Notes: generated by a model from the sequence alone, not told the origin. Counted from the first letter of the stretch, positions 27,491 through 36,628 are shown. The stretch: DNA of 64,000 nt from Enterocloster aldenensis (GCF_003434055.1 NZ_QVEX01000011.1:107234-171233); one strand, 5' to 3'. Numbers and translations: made by a program.

Positions 27491-29905
27491 ATGGCAACAC
27501 AGTACAATCACAGCGCCATAGAAAAAAAATGGCGGGAGAACTGGGAAGAGAAGCCCATCAATGTGAATGATGGCAAAAAAGAAAAGTATTATTGTCTGGA
27601 TATGTTCCCATATCCTTCGGGCAGCGGCCTGCATGTGGGCCACTGGAGAGGATATGTGATTTCCGATGTATGGAGCAGGTACCAGCTGTTAAAGGGCAAA
27701 TATGTCATCCACCCAATGGGATGGGATGCCTTTGGCCTTCCTGCCGAGAACTATGCGATTAAGATGGGCGTCCATCCGGCCAAGTCCACAGAGGCCAACA
27801 TTTCTAATATAAAGAAGCAGATCAAGCAGATTGCAGCCATCTATGACTGGGACATGGAAGTAAATACCACGGATCCTGAATTCTACAAATGGACCCAGTG
27901 GATTTTCGTCCAGATGTTCAAAAAGGGCCTGGCCTACGAAAAGGAGTTCCCCATTAACTGGTGTCCTTCCTGTAAGACAGGGCTGGCCAATGAGGAAGTG
28001 GTAAACGGCTGCTGCGAGCGCTGCGGTACCACTGTGACCAAGAAGAACCTGCGCCAGTGGATGTTAAAAATCACAGCCTATGCCGAGCGCCTGTTAAACG
28101 ATCTGGATAAGCTGGACTGGCCTGAAAAGGTTAAGAAAATGCAGACGGACTGGATTGGCAAATCCTATGGCGCTGAGGTGGATTTCCCCATTGACGGACG
28201 TGATGAGAAGATTACCGTGTACACCACCAGGCCTGACACCCTTTACGGCGCAACCTTCATGGTGCTTGCACCTGAGCATGAGCTGGCAAAGAGCCTTGCC
28301 ACGGATGCCACAAGGGAAGCGGTTGAGAAGTATATCTTTGATTCTTCCATGCGCTCCAATGTTGACCGTATGCAGGCAAAGGAAAAGACAGGCGTATTTA
28401 CAGGCAGTTATGCCATCAACCCGTTAAACGGGGAAAAGACGCCTATCTGGCTGTCCGACTATGTACTGGCTGATTACGGCACAGGCGCCATCATGTGTGT
28501 GCCTGCACATGATGACAGGGATTTTGAGTTCGCTAAGAAATTCGGCCTTCCCATTGTACAGGTCATTGCAAAGGACGGCATTGAGATTGAGGATATGACC
28601 GAGGCCTATACGGAGGCAAGCGGTACCATGATCAATTCCGGCGACTGGAACGGCATGGAATCCTCCGTGCTTAAGAAGGAAGCGCCCCACATGATAGAGG
28701 AGAAGGGCTTTGGCCACAAGATGGTCAATTATAAGCTCCGTGACTGGGTATTCTCCCGTCAGAGGTACTGGGGAGAACCCATACCGATCATCCATTGTCC
28801 AAAGTGCGGCTGCGTTCCGGTGCCTGAGGAAGAGCTTCCCTTAAGGCTTCCTGATGTGGAGAGCTACCAGCCCACAGGAACCGGTGAGTCACCTCTGGCC
28901 GGCATTGAGGAGTGGGTCAATACCACGTGCCCTGTCTGCGGCGCACCTGCAAAGCGTGAGACCAACACCATGCCCCAGTGGGCTGGTTCCTCCTGGTATT
29001 TCCTTCGCTATGTGGACAGCCACAACAGCCAGGAACTGGTGTCCAGGGAAAAGGCGGACAAATATCTTCCGGTTGACATGTATATCGGCGGCGTAGAGCA
29101 TGCGGTGCTCCACCTTTTATATTCACGTTTCTATACCAAGTTCCTGTGTGACATCGGGGCGATTGATTTTGACGAGCCTTTCAAGAAGCTGTTTAACCAG
29201 GGCATGATTACCGGTAAGAACGGTATTAAGATGAGTAAGTCCAAGGGCAATGTGGTATCCCCGGATGACCTGGTAAGGGATTACGGATGCGATTCACTCC
29301 GTCTCTACGAGTTGTTTGTGGGACCGCCGGAACTGGATGCAGAGTGGGATGACCGTGGGATTGAAGGTGTTTCCAGGTTCCTTAACCGTTTCTGGAACCT
29401 TGTGACGGACAACAAGGACAAGGACATCCAGGCATCCAGGGAAATGATCAAGCTGCGCCATAAACTGGTGTATGATATCGAATACCGCTTTAACCAGTTC
29501 AGCCTGAATACGGTTATTTCCGGTTTCATGGAATATAACAATAAGCTGATTGACCTGGCTAAGAAAGAGGGCGGCATTGATAAGGAGACCTTAAGGACCT
29601 TTGTTACCCTCCTGGCTCCATTTGCACCCCATATCGGCGAGGAGCTGTGGCAGCAGTTAGGCGGCACGGACAGCGTGTTCCATTCCCAGTGGCCGGAGTG
29701 CGATGAGGAGGCCATGAAGGATGATGAGATTGAAGTGGCTGTACAGGTAAACGGAAAGACACGCGCGGTCATCAGCGTGGCAGCGGACATTTCCAAGGAA
29801 GACGCCCTGGCAGCGGGCAGGGAAGCTGTTAAGGACAAGATGTCCGGCAATATTGTAAAAGAGATTTACGTTCCCGGCAAAATCATCAACATTGTATGCA
29901 GATAA
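27491..29905 (+). CDS. leuS: leucyl-tRNA synthetase
   Basis: 804 residues, the normal bacterial length. Class I signatures are HVGHWRGY (HIGH-like) near residue 50 and KMSKSKGN near residue 585; a large editing domain lies between, with TTRPDTLYGATFMVLAPEH. It charges tRNA-Leu. The start at 27491 has GGAGG 7 bases upstream; an upstream in-frame ATG at 27464 lacks one. Regulated by the leucine T-box directly upstream. Confidence 0.99.
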   Translation: MATQYNHSAIEKKWRENWEEKPINVNDGKKEKYYCLDMFPYPSGSGLHVGHWRGYVISDVWSRYQLLKGKYVIHPMGWDAFGLPAENYAIKMGVHPAKSTEANISNIKKQIKQIAAIYDWDMEVNTTDPEFYKWTQWIFVQMFKKGLAYEKEFPINWCPSCKTGLANEEVVNGCCERCGTTVTKKNLRQWMLKITAYAERLLNDLDKLDWPEKVKKMQTDWIGKSYGAEVDFPIDGRDEKITVYTTRPDTLYGATFMVLAPEHELAKSLATDATREAVEKYIFDSSMRSNVDRMQAKEKTGVFTGSYAINPLNGEKTPIWLSDYVLADYGTGAIMCVPAHDDRDFEFAKKFGLPIVQVIAKDGIEIEDMTEAYTEASGTMINSGDWNGMESSVLKKEAPHMIEEKGFGHKMVNYKLRDWVFSRQRYWGEPIPIIHCPKCGCVPVPEEELPLRLPDVESYQPTGTGESPLAGIEEWVNTTCPVCGAPAKRETNTMPQWAGSSWYFLRYVDSHNSQELVSREKADKYLPVDMYIGGVEHAVLHLLYSRFYTKFLCDIGAIDFDEPFKKLFNQGMITGKNGIKMSKSKGNVVSPDDLVRDYGCDSLRLYELFVGPPELDAEWDDRGIEGVSRFLNRFWNLVTDNKDKDIQASREMIKLRHKLVYDIEYRFNQFSLNTVISGFMEYNNKLIDLAKKEGGIDKETLRTFVTLLAPFAPHIGEELWQQLGGTDSVFHSQWPECDEEAMKDDEIEVAVQVNGKTRAVISVAADISKEDALAAGREAVKDKMSGNIVKEIYVPGKIINIVCR

Positions 29906-29917
29906 TTACCATATAAA

Positions 29918-29989
29918 AAAGAAACACGCGCAGACCATTGGTGATAGGATGCCCTTTAGCAGGGCACCATGGTCTGCGCGCGTTTCTTT
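29918..29989. terminator. bidirectional terminator between leuS and darA-like gene
   Basis: Long hairpin with arms AAAGAAACACGCGCAGACCA and TGGTCTGCGCGCGTTTCTTT. Confidence 0.92.
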
Positions 29990-29996
29990 ATGTATC

Positions 29997-30317
29997 TTAA
30001 AACTTCATTATCTTATCCACATCAGCGGTAAACACGGTTGCCCCTCCGATTTTGACACCTTTGACCACGTCCACGAACATCTGTCCGTTGAATTCGGATA
30101 CCAGCTTTTCCTCCACACGTTCCGTACAGCTCTGCCTAATATATTCCAGGATTTCTTCTTCCCGTTCTTTTTCAATACATACCATCAATGTAATGCTTTT
30201 CTTGTTCAGGTACAGTCCTTCGGTGGTGAATTTGGTGGCCAGGATTTTATGTTTAATAAACTCCCTGGAAAGACGCCCATAGTCCACTTCCTGGACAATG
30301 ATGATCAGTAATTCCAT
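29997..30317 (-). CDS. cyclic-di-AMP receptor, DarA/PstA-like
   Basis: 106 residues, the usual length of the PII-like c-di-AMP receptor family. It begins MELLIIIVQEVDYGRLSREF and ends with GGATVFTADVDKIMKF, closely following the DarA pattern (VVQD-D---L; GGATVF--PVD--). In relatives a trimer binds c-di-AMP between subunits; the downstream partner is not known. GGAGCG precedes the ATG. It is monocistronic and convergent to leuS. T-loop residues differ from B. subtilis DarA. Confidence 0.88.
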   Translation of the reverse strand: MELLIIIVQEVDYGRLSREFIKHKILATKFTTEGLYLNKKSITLMVCIEKEREEEILEYIRQSCTERVEEKLVSEFNGQMFVDVVKGVKIGGATVFTADVDKIMKF

Positions 30318-30524
30318 AACACGCTCCTTCCGCTGCAGGATTTTTTTACCGGCCCACTTTGGCGCCCCGGCAGCTGGCTGTAGTATTTTGGTCTATTATA
30401 TGACGCCCGCGGCGCGGCTTCAAGTTAAGATTCCGTAACGTTCCAATTGTAAGAAAAAAGAAATACCAATTACGGCGGGTACAGGTTATAATGATGGGAG
30501 TAAAAAAAGCAGAGGTGATTACAT

Positions 30525-31298
30525 ATGGGACAATCTAGATGGATGATGATGACGGCCCTGACAGCCGGTATGATGGCAGTCATGGCGGTGACCGGATGGG
30601 CGGCGCAGCCGGGCATGCATAGGGCCGGGGCTGTTTCGGATACGGCAAGGACAGAGGCGCATGGGGACGCGCAATACCGTCCTGCGGTCATTGACGGCAA
30701 TATACAGCCCCAGAACCTTACGGGCGCTGAGGATGCGGACCAGCTGATCGTGGTGGTTGGCACAGGCGGCTGCAATGCGGATACCTACTATTATAAAAAG
30801 GGGGATGACACCTGGAACCTGGAGTGGAAGGAAGCCTCCATTGTGGGACGCGGAGGCATTACCTCCGAGAAGGCGGAAGGAGATGGCAGGACTCCTGCGG
30901 GCACCTATGGATTCACCATGGCATTTGGCCTGAAGGACGACCCGGGCAGCGTCCTGCCATATCATAAGATTGTGAAAGGGGATTACTGGGTAGATGATTC
31001 CGCCAGCCCTTATTACAATAAGCTGGTCAATACATCCACAACCCCCAGGACATGGAATTCAGCAGAGAACCTGGCGGCAGCGTCGCCGTATTATGACTAT
31101 GCCCTTGCGCTGGACTATAACCAGGACTGTGTGCCAGGGAAGGGGTCGGCTATTTTCCTCCACTGTTTTACTGCGTCAGCGGACAATGGTTCCGCAGGCT
31201 GTATCCGTCTGCCGGAAGCCAGGGCAAAGGAACTGGTGCAGTCGGCAACCGGACAGACAAGGATTGTGATTGCAGAAAATATGGAAAGTCTCAGATGA
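30525..31298 (+). CDS. secreted L,D-transpeptidase family (YkuD) protein
   Basis: 257 residues. A signal peptide occupies about 1-27. The YkuD catalytic stretch is present as H213 (LHCFTAS) and SAGCIRLPE with catalytic C226. These enzymes form or modify 3-3 cross-links, or attach proteins, in peptidoglycan outside the membrane. The domain is of the shorter type and lacks a LysM repeat. GAGGTG is 7 bases before the ATG, and a TATAAT-like box lies about 30 bases upstream. Transcribed alone. Confidence 0.85.
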   Translation: MGQSRWMMMTALTAGMMAVMAVTGWAAQPGMHRAGAVSDTARTEAHGDAQYRPAVIDGNIQPQNLTGAEDADQLIVVVGTGGCNADTYYYKKGDDTWNLEWKEASIVGRGGITSEKAEGDGRTPAGTYGFTMAFGLKDDPGSVLPYHKIVKGDYWVDDSASPYYNKLVNTSTTPRTWNSAENLAAASPYYDYALALDYNQDCVPGKGSAIFLHCFTASADNGSAGCIRLPEARAKELVQSATGQTRIVIAENMESLR

Positions 31299-31339
31299 TT
31301 TTGGTATGGTACATGTTTTGGAAGGCAGGGGGCGCTGTG

Positions 31340-31621
31340 TCAGCGCGGCCCTGCCAGTTTTTTTGACATCATTTTCAGCATATCCAGCTTTTTCTTTTCC
31401 GCAGGCGCCATGCCGGAACTTAGAATCGTGACCAGCAGGGCGGTTTCCTTATCATTGAACTGGATTCCTTTTTGTCTGGCTTCCATATTGATGGACATGA
31501 AGGCCTCCATCAGGTTATTTTTATTTGTGTGTTCAATGCGCTCGGCAAATTCTGTGAGCAGATTCAGCTTTTCTTTGCTCATGGCTTTTAGCCTGGGATC
31601 ATTTTTCCAGTTTGTATCCAT
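31340..31621 (-). CDS. conserved small protein of unknown function
   Basis: 93 residues, charged and helical, no membrane segment or signal peptide. It begins MDTNWKNDPRLKAMSKEKLN and is rich in Lys/Glu/Met. No recognisable domain. It follows the 173-residue gene by 31 bases, so the two likely form one transcript. AAGGAT lies 8 bases before the ATG. Confidence 0.65.
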   Translation of the reverse strand: MDTNWKNDPRLKAMSKEKLNLLTEFAERIEHTNKNNLMEAFMSINMEARQKGIQFNDKETALLVTILSSGMAPAEKKKLDMLKMMSKKLAGPR

Positions 31622-31652
31622 AATTATGTATCCTTTCTGAAGGGGTGGGGTG

Positions 31653-32174
31653 TCAGGACATGGCCTGCATGGCGGTCATTATCATTTCCATGGTTTCAAA
31701 ACGGGACTGCTGTTCCGGGGTAAGGAACCTGCGCAGCTGTTCCATGGGGGTCTGGCCTTCCATCAATGTCTGGGCCATGTCAATCATATCCTGCTCCATG
31801 GGGTTGCCGTAGGGACGGACAGCCTGCAGCAGGTCACGGACAGACCCGGTCTTTTCGGAACTTTCCAGGGAACATATGCCCATGGAGGCAACTTCTTCTG
31901 TCTCAAACAGCTCCACGGTCTTCCTCAGCTCCTGTGCTTTGACAAAAAGGGAAATGGTTTTCTGTGCAGGCACACCCAGATACGGGAGGGCGGCTTTTAT
32001 CATCTGCAGGTGGTGGTCCCCTATGAGATAATCCAGATCAGTAAGTTTATAGTCATCAGATGGGTTCATATCTTTCCACCGGCCTTTTTCTTTCTTTGCT
32101 TTAAGCTTATGCAGGGGATTGGCAAACAATTCCATATATTTAAGCATGAATGCGCCAAAGCCTGGACACTGCAT
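31653..32174 (-). CDS. unknown protein, upstream partner of the 93-residue gene
   Basis: 173 residues, no signal peptide, mostly helical, with a Met/Gln-rich C-terminus (RFLTPEQQSRFETMEMIM). No known domain recognised. The start is uncertain: 32174 has no good ribosome site; ATGs at 32147 or about 32069 (GGTGG 6 bases upstream) are alternatives. Its 5' end is only 31 bp from the divergent 50-codon gene if the longest form is used. Confidence 0.6.
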   Translation of the reverse strand: MQCPGFGAFMLKYMELFANPLHKLKAKKEKGRWKDMNPSDDYKLTDLDYLIGDHHLQMIKAALPYLGVPAQKTISLFVKAQELRKTVELFETEEVASMGICSLESSEKTGSVRDLLQAVRPYGNPMEQDMIDMAQTLMEGQTPMEQLRRFLTPEQQSRFETMEMIMTAMQAMS

Positions 32175-32205
32175 ATATTATTAATATGGAAGGAGAGTGA
32201 AATCC

Positions 32206-32358
32206 ATGTATAACCGTTTAGTAATTGAAGGGAATGCAGTGTATGAAATAGATGAAGAGTGTGCCAGAAGAAGGCAGGGAAGGAAGGGGTATGGCGGTAA
32301 AAACCGGGGAGGCGGCACGTCTGGCATCCCATCCGCCGGTACTGATCCTGTTAAATAA
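32206..32358 (+). CDS. small basic protein of unknown function (50 residues)
   Basis: Encodes MYNRLVIEGNAVYEIDEEC followed by an Arg/Lys/Gly-rich tail (RRRQGRKGYGGKNRGGG). AAGGAGAG sits 8 bases before the ATG, and a strong terminator begins three bases after the stop; together they argue this is a real gene. The N-terminus looks like a folded beta segment and the tail like a nucleic-acid or anion-binding tail, but no function can be assigned. Confidence 0.65.
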   Translation: MYNRLVIEGNAVYEIDEECARRRQGRKGYGGKNRGGGTSGIPSAGTDPVK

Positions 32359-32360
32359 AT

Positions 32361-32397
32361 AAAAAACAGGGGGTGGCAGAACCACTCCCTGTTTTTA
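32361..32397. terminator. bidirectional terminator
   Basis: AAAACAGGG-GTGG / CCAC-CCCTGTTTTT hairpin between the 50-residue gene and the Cys-rich gene. Confidence 0.88.
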
Positions 32398-32429
32398 AAT
32401 CTTTTGTGAAGGATTCTCAGAGGTGGGAA

Positions 32430-32678
32430 TTAGCAGCAGAAGCCGCCACCACCGCCGCAGCAGCACAGAAGCAGGATAATCCAGATAAAGTCACATCCGT
32501 TTCCGCCTCCGCATCCACATCCACAACCGCCGCCGCAGTTATTGTGGTCGAAGCATCCGCCGCCTCCGCCACAGCAGCACAGAATCAGGATAAGCCAGAT
32601 GATATTGCACCCGCTGCCTCCTGTTCCACATCCACATCCACAGTCACAACCGCAGTTTGTTGCTGCTACATCACTCAT
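32430..32678 (-). CDS. Cys/Gly-rich repeat protein of unknown function
   Basis: 82 residues, 20 of them Cys and many Gly. It consists of two similar halves, each with a GCGCG stretch, a short hydrophobic helix (NIIWLILIL or DFIWIILLL), then CCCGGGGG. Similar clostridial proteins are often mislabelled as chorion-class high-cysteine proteins from composition. A TTGGAGGA site 7 bases before the ATG supports expression. Metal binding, disulfide-linked assembly in the spore coat, or membrane clustering are possible; none is shown. A CATANNNTA-type -10 element lies upstream. Confidence 0.75.
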   Translation of the reverse strand: MSDVAATNCGCDCGCGCGTGGSGCNIIWLILILCCCGGGGGCFDHNNCGGGCGCGCGGGNGCDFIWIILLLCCCGGGGGFCC

Positions 32679-32775
32679 GTTAGTTCCTCCAATTAAAGTT
32701 TAATTACACTTTATCATATGACCCCCTGCTTGCTCATGTTTCCTGGTTTTGAAAATATTTTTATAAAATTTTAAA

Positions 32776-32804
32776 TGGTACATCCTGCCATTCTATAGTA
32801 TAAT
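32776..32804 (+). promoter_or_regulatory. promoter of the AlaX-like gene
   Basis: TGGTAC, 17 bp, consensus TATAAT. Confidence 0.6.
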
Positions 32805-32840
32805 CATGGAAGCATTGAAGAAATGAGGCGTGGAAGGAAA

Positions 32841-34013
32841 ATGGACAAGAGCAGATTATATTACCAGACTCCTTATGTGAAGTCTTTCATGTGTACGGTG
32901 GAGCGCTGCGAAGCAAGCGGGAAGGGGACCTGGCTGGCCGTACTGAACCAGACAGGCTTTTATCCCGAGGGAGGAGGGCAGCCCTCTGATACAGGGACCC
33001 TGAACCAGGTGCCGGTACTATCTGTCCATGAAAAGGGGGAGGAAATACTCCATGAGCTGGCTTCCCCGCTTGAGCCGGGAACGCTGGCGGAGGGAATCAT
33101 TGACTGGCAGAAGCGCTATGACAATATGCAGCAGCATACGGGGGAGCATATCCTGTCCGGGCTGGTGCACCGGTTTTATGGATATGAAAATGTGGGATTC
33201 CACATGGGCGCCGAGGAAGTGACCGTGGATTTTAACGGTATGATCACAGCGGACGGGCTGGACAGGCTGGAGGACGCGGCCAACCAGATTGTTTATGACA
33301 ATGTGCCGGTACATACGCTTTACCCGGCCAAAGAAGAACTTGCATCCATTGATTACAGGAGCAAGAAGGAACTGAGCGGCCAGGTAAGGATCATAGAGAT
33401 TCCGGGCGGGGATGTCTGCGCCTGCTGCGGGACGCATGTAGAAAATACCGGAGAAGTGGGTATCATTAAGATAAGGGGCATGATCCATTATAAAGGAGGG
33501 GTCCGCATATCCATGCTGTGCGGACGCAGGGCGCTTCTGGATTACCGGAACCGGCTGAAGGATGGGATCAGGCTGTCCAATCTGCTGTCGGCCAGGCTGC
33601 AGCTGGTGCCTGAGGCGGTTGAGAAACTGAAAAATGACTGCCAGGACAGGGAAATGCTCATCGGACGCCTGTACGGACAGCTGTTTGGCCTGAAGGCCGG
33701 GCAGTATCCAAAGAGCAACAGGCCCCTGACCCTTTTTGAGGAGGGGCTTAACATGGTACAGATACGCCAGCTGTGCACCCTGCTTTATGAGCAGGAAAAG
33801 GGCAGCGTGGTGATGGTGTGCTCAGGCAATGAGGCGCAGGGGGAATATCAGTATGCCCTGGGAAGCAGCCTGATGGATATGCGGGCCCTGAGTAAGGCCA
33901 TGAATGGGAAACTTCACGGCAGGGGCGGAGGAAGCAGCCTTATGGCCCAGGGAACCTTCCGGGCATCCCGGCAGTCTGTCATGGATGTATTTCAGGAAGA
34001 GACAAAATCATAA
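32841..34013 (+). CDS. alanyl-tRNA editing protein, AlaX long form
   Basis: 390 residues. The N-terminal part has the GFYPEGGGQPSDTG signature. The zinc-binding editing site is HTGEHILSG (HxxxH) plus CACCGTH. The C-terminal region resembles DHHA1, ending with GRGGGSSLMAQGTF. Such free-standing proteins hydrolyse Ser or Gly mischarged on tRNA-Ala. ATG 32841 gives a family-like N-terminus (MDKSRLYYQTPYV); 32823 is an alternative with a weaker fit. The AI-2E-family gene follows after 11 bases. Confidence 0.93.
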   Translation: MDKSRLYYQTPYVKSFMCTVERCEASGKGTWLAVLNQTGFYPEGGGQPSDTGTLNQVPVLSVHEKGEEILHELASPLEPGTLAEGIIDWQKRYDNMQQHTGEHILSGLVHRFYGYENVGFHMGAEEVTVDFNGMITADGLDRLEDAANQIVYDNVPVHTLYPAKEELASIDYRSKKELSGQVRIIEIPGGDVCACCGTHVENTGEVGIIKIRGMIHYKGGVRISMLCGRRALLDYRNRLKDGIRLSNLLSARLQLVPEAVEKLKNDCQDREMLIGRLYGQLFGLKAGQYPKSNRPLTLFEEGLNMVQIRQLCTLLYEQEKGSVVMVCSGNEAQGEYQYALGSSLMDMRALSKAMNGKLHGRGGGSSLMAQGTFRASRQSVMDVFQEETKS

Positions 34014-34024
34014 AGGATGGTATT

Positions 34025-35284
34025 ATGGAATTGAATCAGGATACAATTAAAAAACTCAGGGGACTTATCCTGTTTACGGTCATCGTGGTGGTTGCAGGAA
34101 TTAATTACACACGGCTTTTGGACGTGGCGGCAGCCTTGTTTAACATGGCCTGGCCCTTTATTCTGGGCGCGGCCATTGCATTTATTTTAAATGTGCCCAT
34201 GCGCAACATTGAACGCCACCTGATCATGTTCCGGGAAGACAGCCGGTTAAGGAGGCCGGTCAGCCTGGTTGTCACGATCCTGCTGGTATCCGGCGTCCTG
34301 TTCCTTGTCACGTTTGTGGTCACGCCCCAACTGCTCAAGACGTTCATGGCCCTTCAGTCCAGTGTCCCCCTGTTTTTTGCAGGGGTGCAGGATGAGATGG
34401 AACGGCTCTTTGCCAGCATTCCCCAAATCACGGATTACGTCAACCAAATAGAGGTGGATTGGCAGCAGATTTTCCAGGACATGGTGGAATTCCTGAAAAC
34501 CGGAGCAGGCTCCATGCTTAACAGTACGTTTTCAGCCGCTGTATCCATTGTCAGCGGGGTATCCTCGTTCCTGATCGGTTTTATCTTTGCCATCTATATC
34601 CTGCTTCAGAAGGAGACATTGGGACGGCAGATGAAAAAACTGCTGTCGGCCTTCCTTCCAGAGCCTGTGACGGCGCGCATTGTGGAGATTGCTTCCCTTA
34701 CGGAGCGGACATTTTCCAATTTCCTTACAGGCCAGTGCGTGGAGGCGGTCATCCTTGGGACCATGTTCTTTGTGGTGCTTACCCTGGGGCGTCTTCCTTA
34801 TGCCCTGCTGATTGGGGTGCTCATTGCGTTTACGGCCCTGATTCCCATATTCGGCGCCTTCATCGGGCTGGGAGTGGGCGTATTCCTTATGCTGATGGTG
34901 GAACCCATGGACGCGCTTATCTTTACCATCATCTTCTTTGTGCTCCAGCAGATTGAAGGGAACCTGATCTATCCCTATGTGGTGGGCAATTCCGTGGGGC
35001 TTCCTTCCATCTGGGTACTGGTGGCGGTGACACTGGGCGGCAGCATGATGGGAATTGTCGGCATGCTGATATTCATCCCTCTCTGCTCCGTGCTCTATGC
35101 CCTTTTAAGGGATGAGGTGAACGGACGCCTTGAAAGACCCAAGCCAACAGGCAGAAGCAGGACCAACGGGAATAAGGCGGTCCGGACAAGACGGCCAAAA
35201 GACAAGGCTGTCAAAACAGGGCCTGCGGCCCAGGCGTCTGCAATGGAAGCCGAAGCGCGGCAGGAAGACCGGTCCGGTAAATAG
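34025..35284 (+). CDS. AI-2E family transporter
   Basis: 419 residues with about eight membrane segments grouped as N-terminal pairs and a C-terminal cluster, as in the PF01594 family: PFILGAAIAFILNVPM near residue 45, and LIPIFGAFIGLGVG with EGNLIYPYVVG after residue 270. The C-terminal 60 residues are a basic cytosolic tail. Despite the family name, members transport varied substrates (some are Na+/H+ antiporters), so autoinducer export should not be assumed. Likely co-transcribed with the AlaX-like gene. Confidence 0.88.
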   Translation: MELNQDTIKKLRGLILFTVIVVVAGINYTRLLDVAAALFNMAWPFILGAAIAFILNVPMRNIERHLIMFREDSRLRRPVSLVVTILLVSGVLFLVTFVVTPQLLKTFMALQSSVPLFFAGVQDEMERLFASIPQITDYVNQIEVDWQQIFQDMVEFLKTGAGSMLNSTFSAAVSIVSGVSSFLIGFIFAIYILLQKETLGRQMKKLLSAFLPEPVTARIVEIASLTERTFSNFLTGQCVEAVILGTMFFVVLTLGRLPYALLIGVLIAFTALIPIFGAFIGLGVGVFLMLMVEPMDALIFTIIFFVLQQIEGNLIYPYVVGNSVGLPSIWVLVAVTLGGSMMGIVGMLIFIPLCSVLYALLRDEVNGRLERPKPTGRSRTNGNKAVRTRRPKDKAVKTGPAAQASAMEAEARQEDRSGK

Positions 35285-35370
35285 TAGGGATGTCAGAAAA
35301 GGCAGGGCGGAAACGCCGAAATACCAGAAATACCAGAAAAGGCAGAGAAGGCAGAAAAGACAGAGGAAAC

Positions 35371-35413
35371 AAAAAACCAGCCCATGACTGAGTGCAGTCC
35401 GGGCTGGTTTTTT
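35371..35413. terminator. bidirectional terminator
   Basis: AAAAAACCAGCCC / GGGCTGGTTTTTT hairpin, preceded by an A/G-rich low-complexity stretch at 35318-35370. Confidence 0.9.
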
Positions 35414-35427
35414 GTTTCCTATCTCAC

Positions 35428-35664
35428 TTATTCTCCCTGGTACATGTATTTAATTAAACGTTCGATGTCTTCTTTTTCGTGCGCAATCAGGTCTAATTCT
35501 TTGATATATCCGTTGGAGAAGATGGTAGCCATTGACAGATACTGGGCCAACTTGGATTTCAGGTTAATGCGGTCGCCTTCCGGTGATACCAGCTCAACCG
35601 TTCCCTTGCACTGGTCTACTACTTCAAAAAACTTTTCTACATCAGTAATGTTCTGAATCTTCAT
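35428..35664 (-). CDS. conserved small protein of unknown function
   Basis: 78 residues starting MKIQNITDVEKFFEVVDQCK, no signal or membrane segment, acidic. Proteins of this pattern are common in Lachnospiraceae, but I know of no proven role. AGGAGGA lies 7 bases before the ATG. It is transcribed alone, convergent to the AI-2E-family gene across a shared terminator. Confidence 0.75.
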   Translation of the reverse strand: MKIQNITDVEKFFEVVDQCKGTVELVSPEGDRINLKSKLAQYLSMATIFSNGYIKELDLIAHEKEDIERLIKYMYQGE

Positions 35665-35788
35665 GGCAATTCCTCCTGTTAGTAGTCCTTTTCCAGATAT
35701 GGAAAAGTCTGGTTAATCTTTTAACATATATGATTATATCAAAATTCACAAACCAAGACAATTACAATTATTAATAAAAAATAAAGGA

Positions 35789-36628
35789 TTACAATGCTTT
35801 TTTTATATCTTCTAACAGCAGGCAGGACACTCTCAGGCCTCCGCGGCCGCGGCCGATGGAAATATCCGGTTTATTGCTGCCATGGAAGTCAGAGCCGCCC
35901 GTGGGAAGCAGGCGGCAGGCAGCCGCTATTTCCTGAAGCTTCATGCTTTCCAGACGGTTGTTGGAGGAGTGGTAGACCTCCAGCCCTTTCATGCCAAGGG
36001 ACGCCAGATAAGCGGCCAGTTCTATGGTCCCCTTATCCCCCAGCTTATATTGGAAGGGGTGGGCCAGGGCAGGGAAGGCGCCGCAGGACAGGAGGGCATC
36101 CAGCACTTCATCCGCTGCCACGTACGCCTTGGGCGGGCAATAGGGGCCGTCATACTGAAGATACCGTTTGAATATCTGGTCCAGGCTGGAGCCCATTCCT
36201 TTGGAAAGAAGGGCTCTTGCGACATGGGCTCTTGTTATGACGGTATCCGGATTGCCGCCGTGCAGTTCTTCCGGGGTAAAGATTATGCCGTCCTTGGCAA
36301 AGCGCCGGAACATTTCCTCATTCCTTTGGTCCCTGCCCTGCCTGAACTTCTTTAAGACAGATTCCAGGCCAGGGTTTCCGGCCGTGACGAAAAGTCCCAG
36401 GATATGGATCTCATGGCCCTTGTAAGAACTGGAGACCTCGATGCCAGGAATGACCTCCACGCCGCAGGCAGCTCCGGCCAGAAGGGCTTCGGGAATCCCG
36501 GCCGTTGTATCGTGGTCGGTCAGTGCAATGGCCTTTAAGCCTGCCCGGGCAGCAAGTCCAACCACCTCTGTTGGGGTACAGGTGCCGTCAGACGCATTTG
36601 AGTGAACATGTAAATCCACGTAATCCAT
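35789..36628 (-). CDS. PHP-domain phosphoesterase
   Basis: 279 residues. PHP metal-binding motifs are clear: DLHVHSNASDG at 5-15, ALTDHDTTAG near residue 42, a Glu in GIEVSS, and GGSDFHG near the C-terminus. Relatives (YciV/RNase AM group) remove phosphate from 3',5'-bisphosphonucleotides or trim RNA 5' ends. The start at 36628 has GGAGG 7 bases upstream; the frame from 36652 does not. The 150-bp upstream region shows no further feature. Confidence 0.9.
   Translation of the reverse strand: MDYVDLHVHSNASDGTCTPTEVVGLAARAGLKAIALTDHDTTAGIPEALLAGAACGVEVIPGIEVSSSYKGHEIHILGLFVTAGNPGLESVLKKFRQGRDQRNEEMFRRFAKDGIIFTPEELHGGNPDTVITRAHVARALLSKGMGSSLDQIFKRYLQYDGPYCPPKAYVAADEVLDALLSCGAFPALAHPFQYKLGDKGTIELAAYLASLGMKGLEVYHSSNNRLESMKLQEIAAACRLLPTGGSDFHGSNKPDISIGRGRGGLRVSCLLLEDIKKAL

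Noticed and set aside
32373..32696. Plus-strand Ala/Ser/Thr-rich frame of 107 codons
   Set aside because: It is the complement of the Cys/Gly-rich gene, which has the ribosome site, promoter region and internal repeat logic on the minus strand.
34025..35284. Quorum-sensing autoinducer-2 exporter
   Set aside because: Family name alone is not evidence; no luxS or lsr genes nearby, and members transport other substrates.
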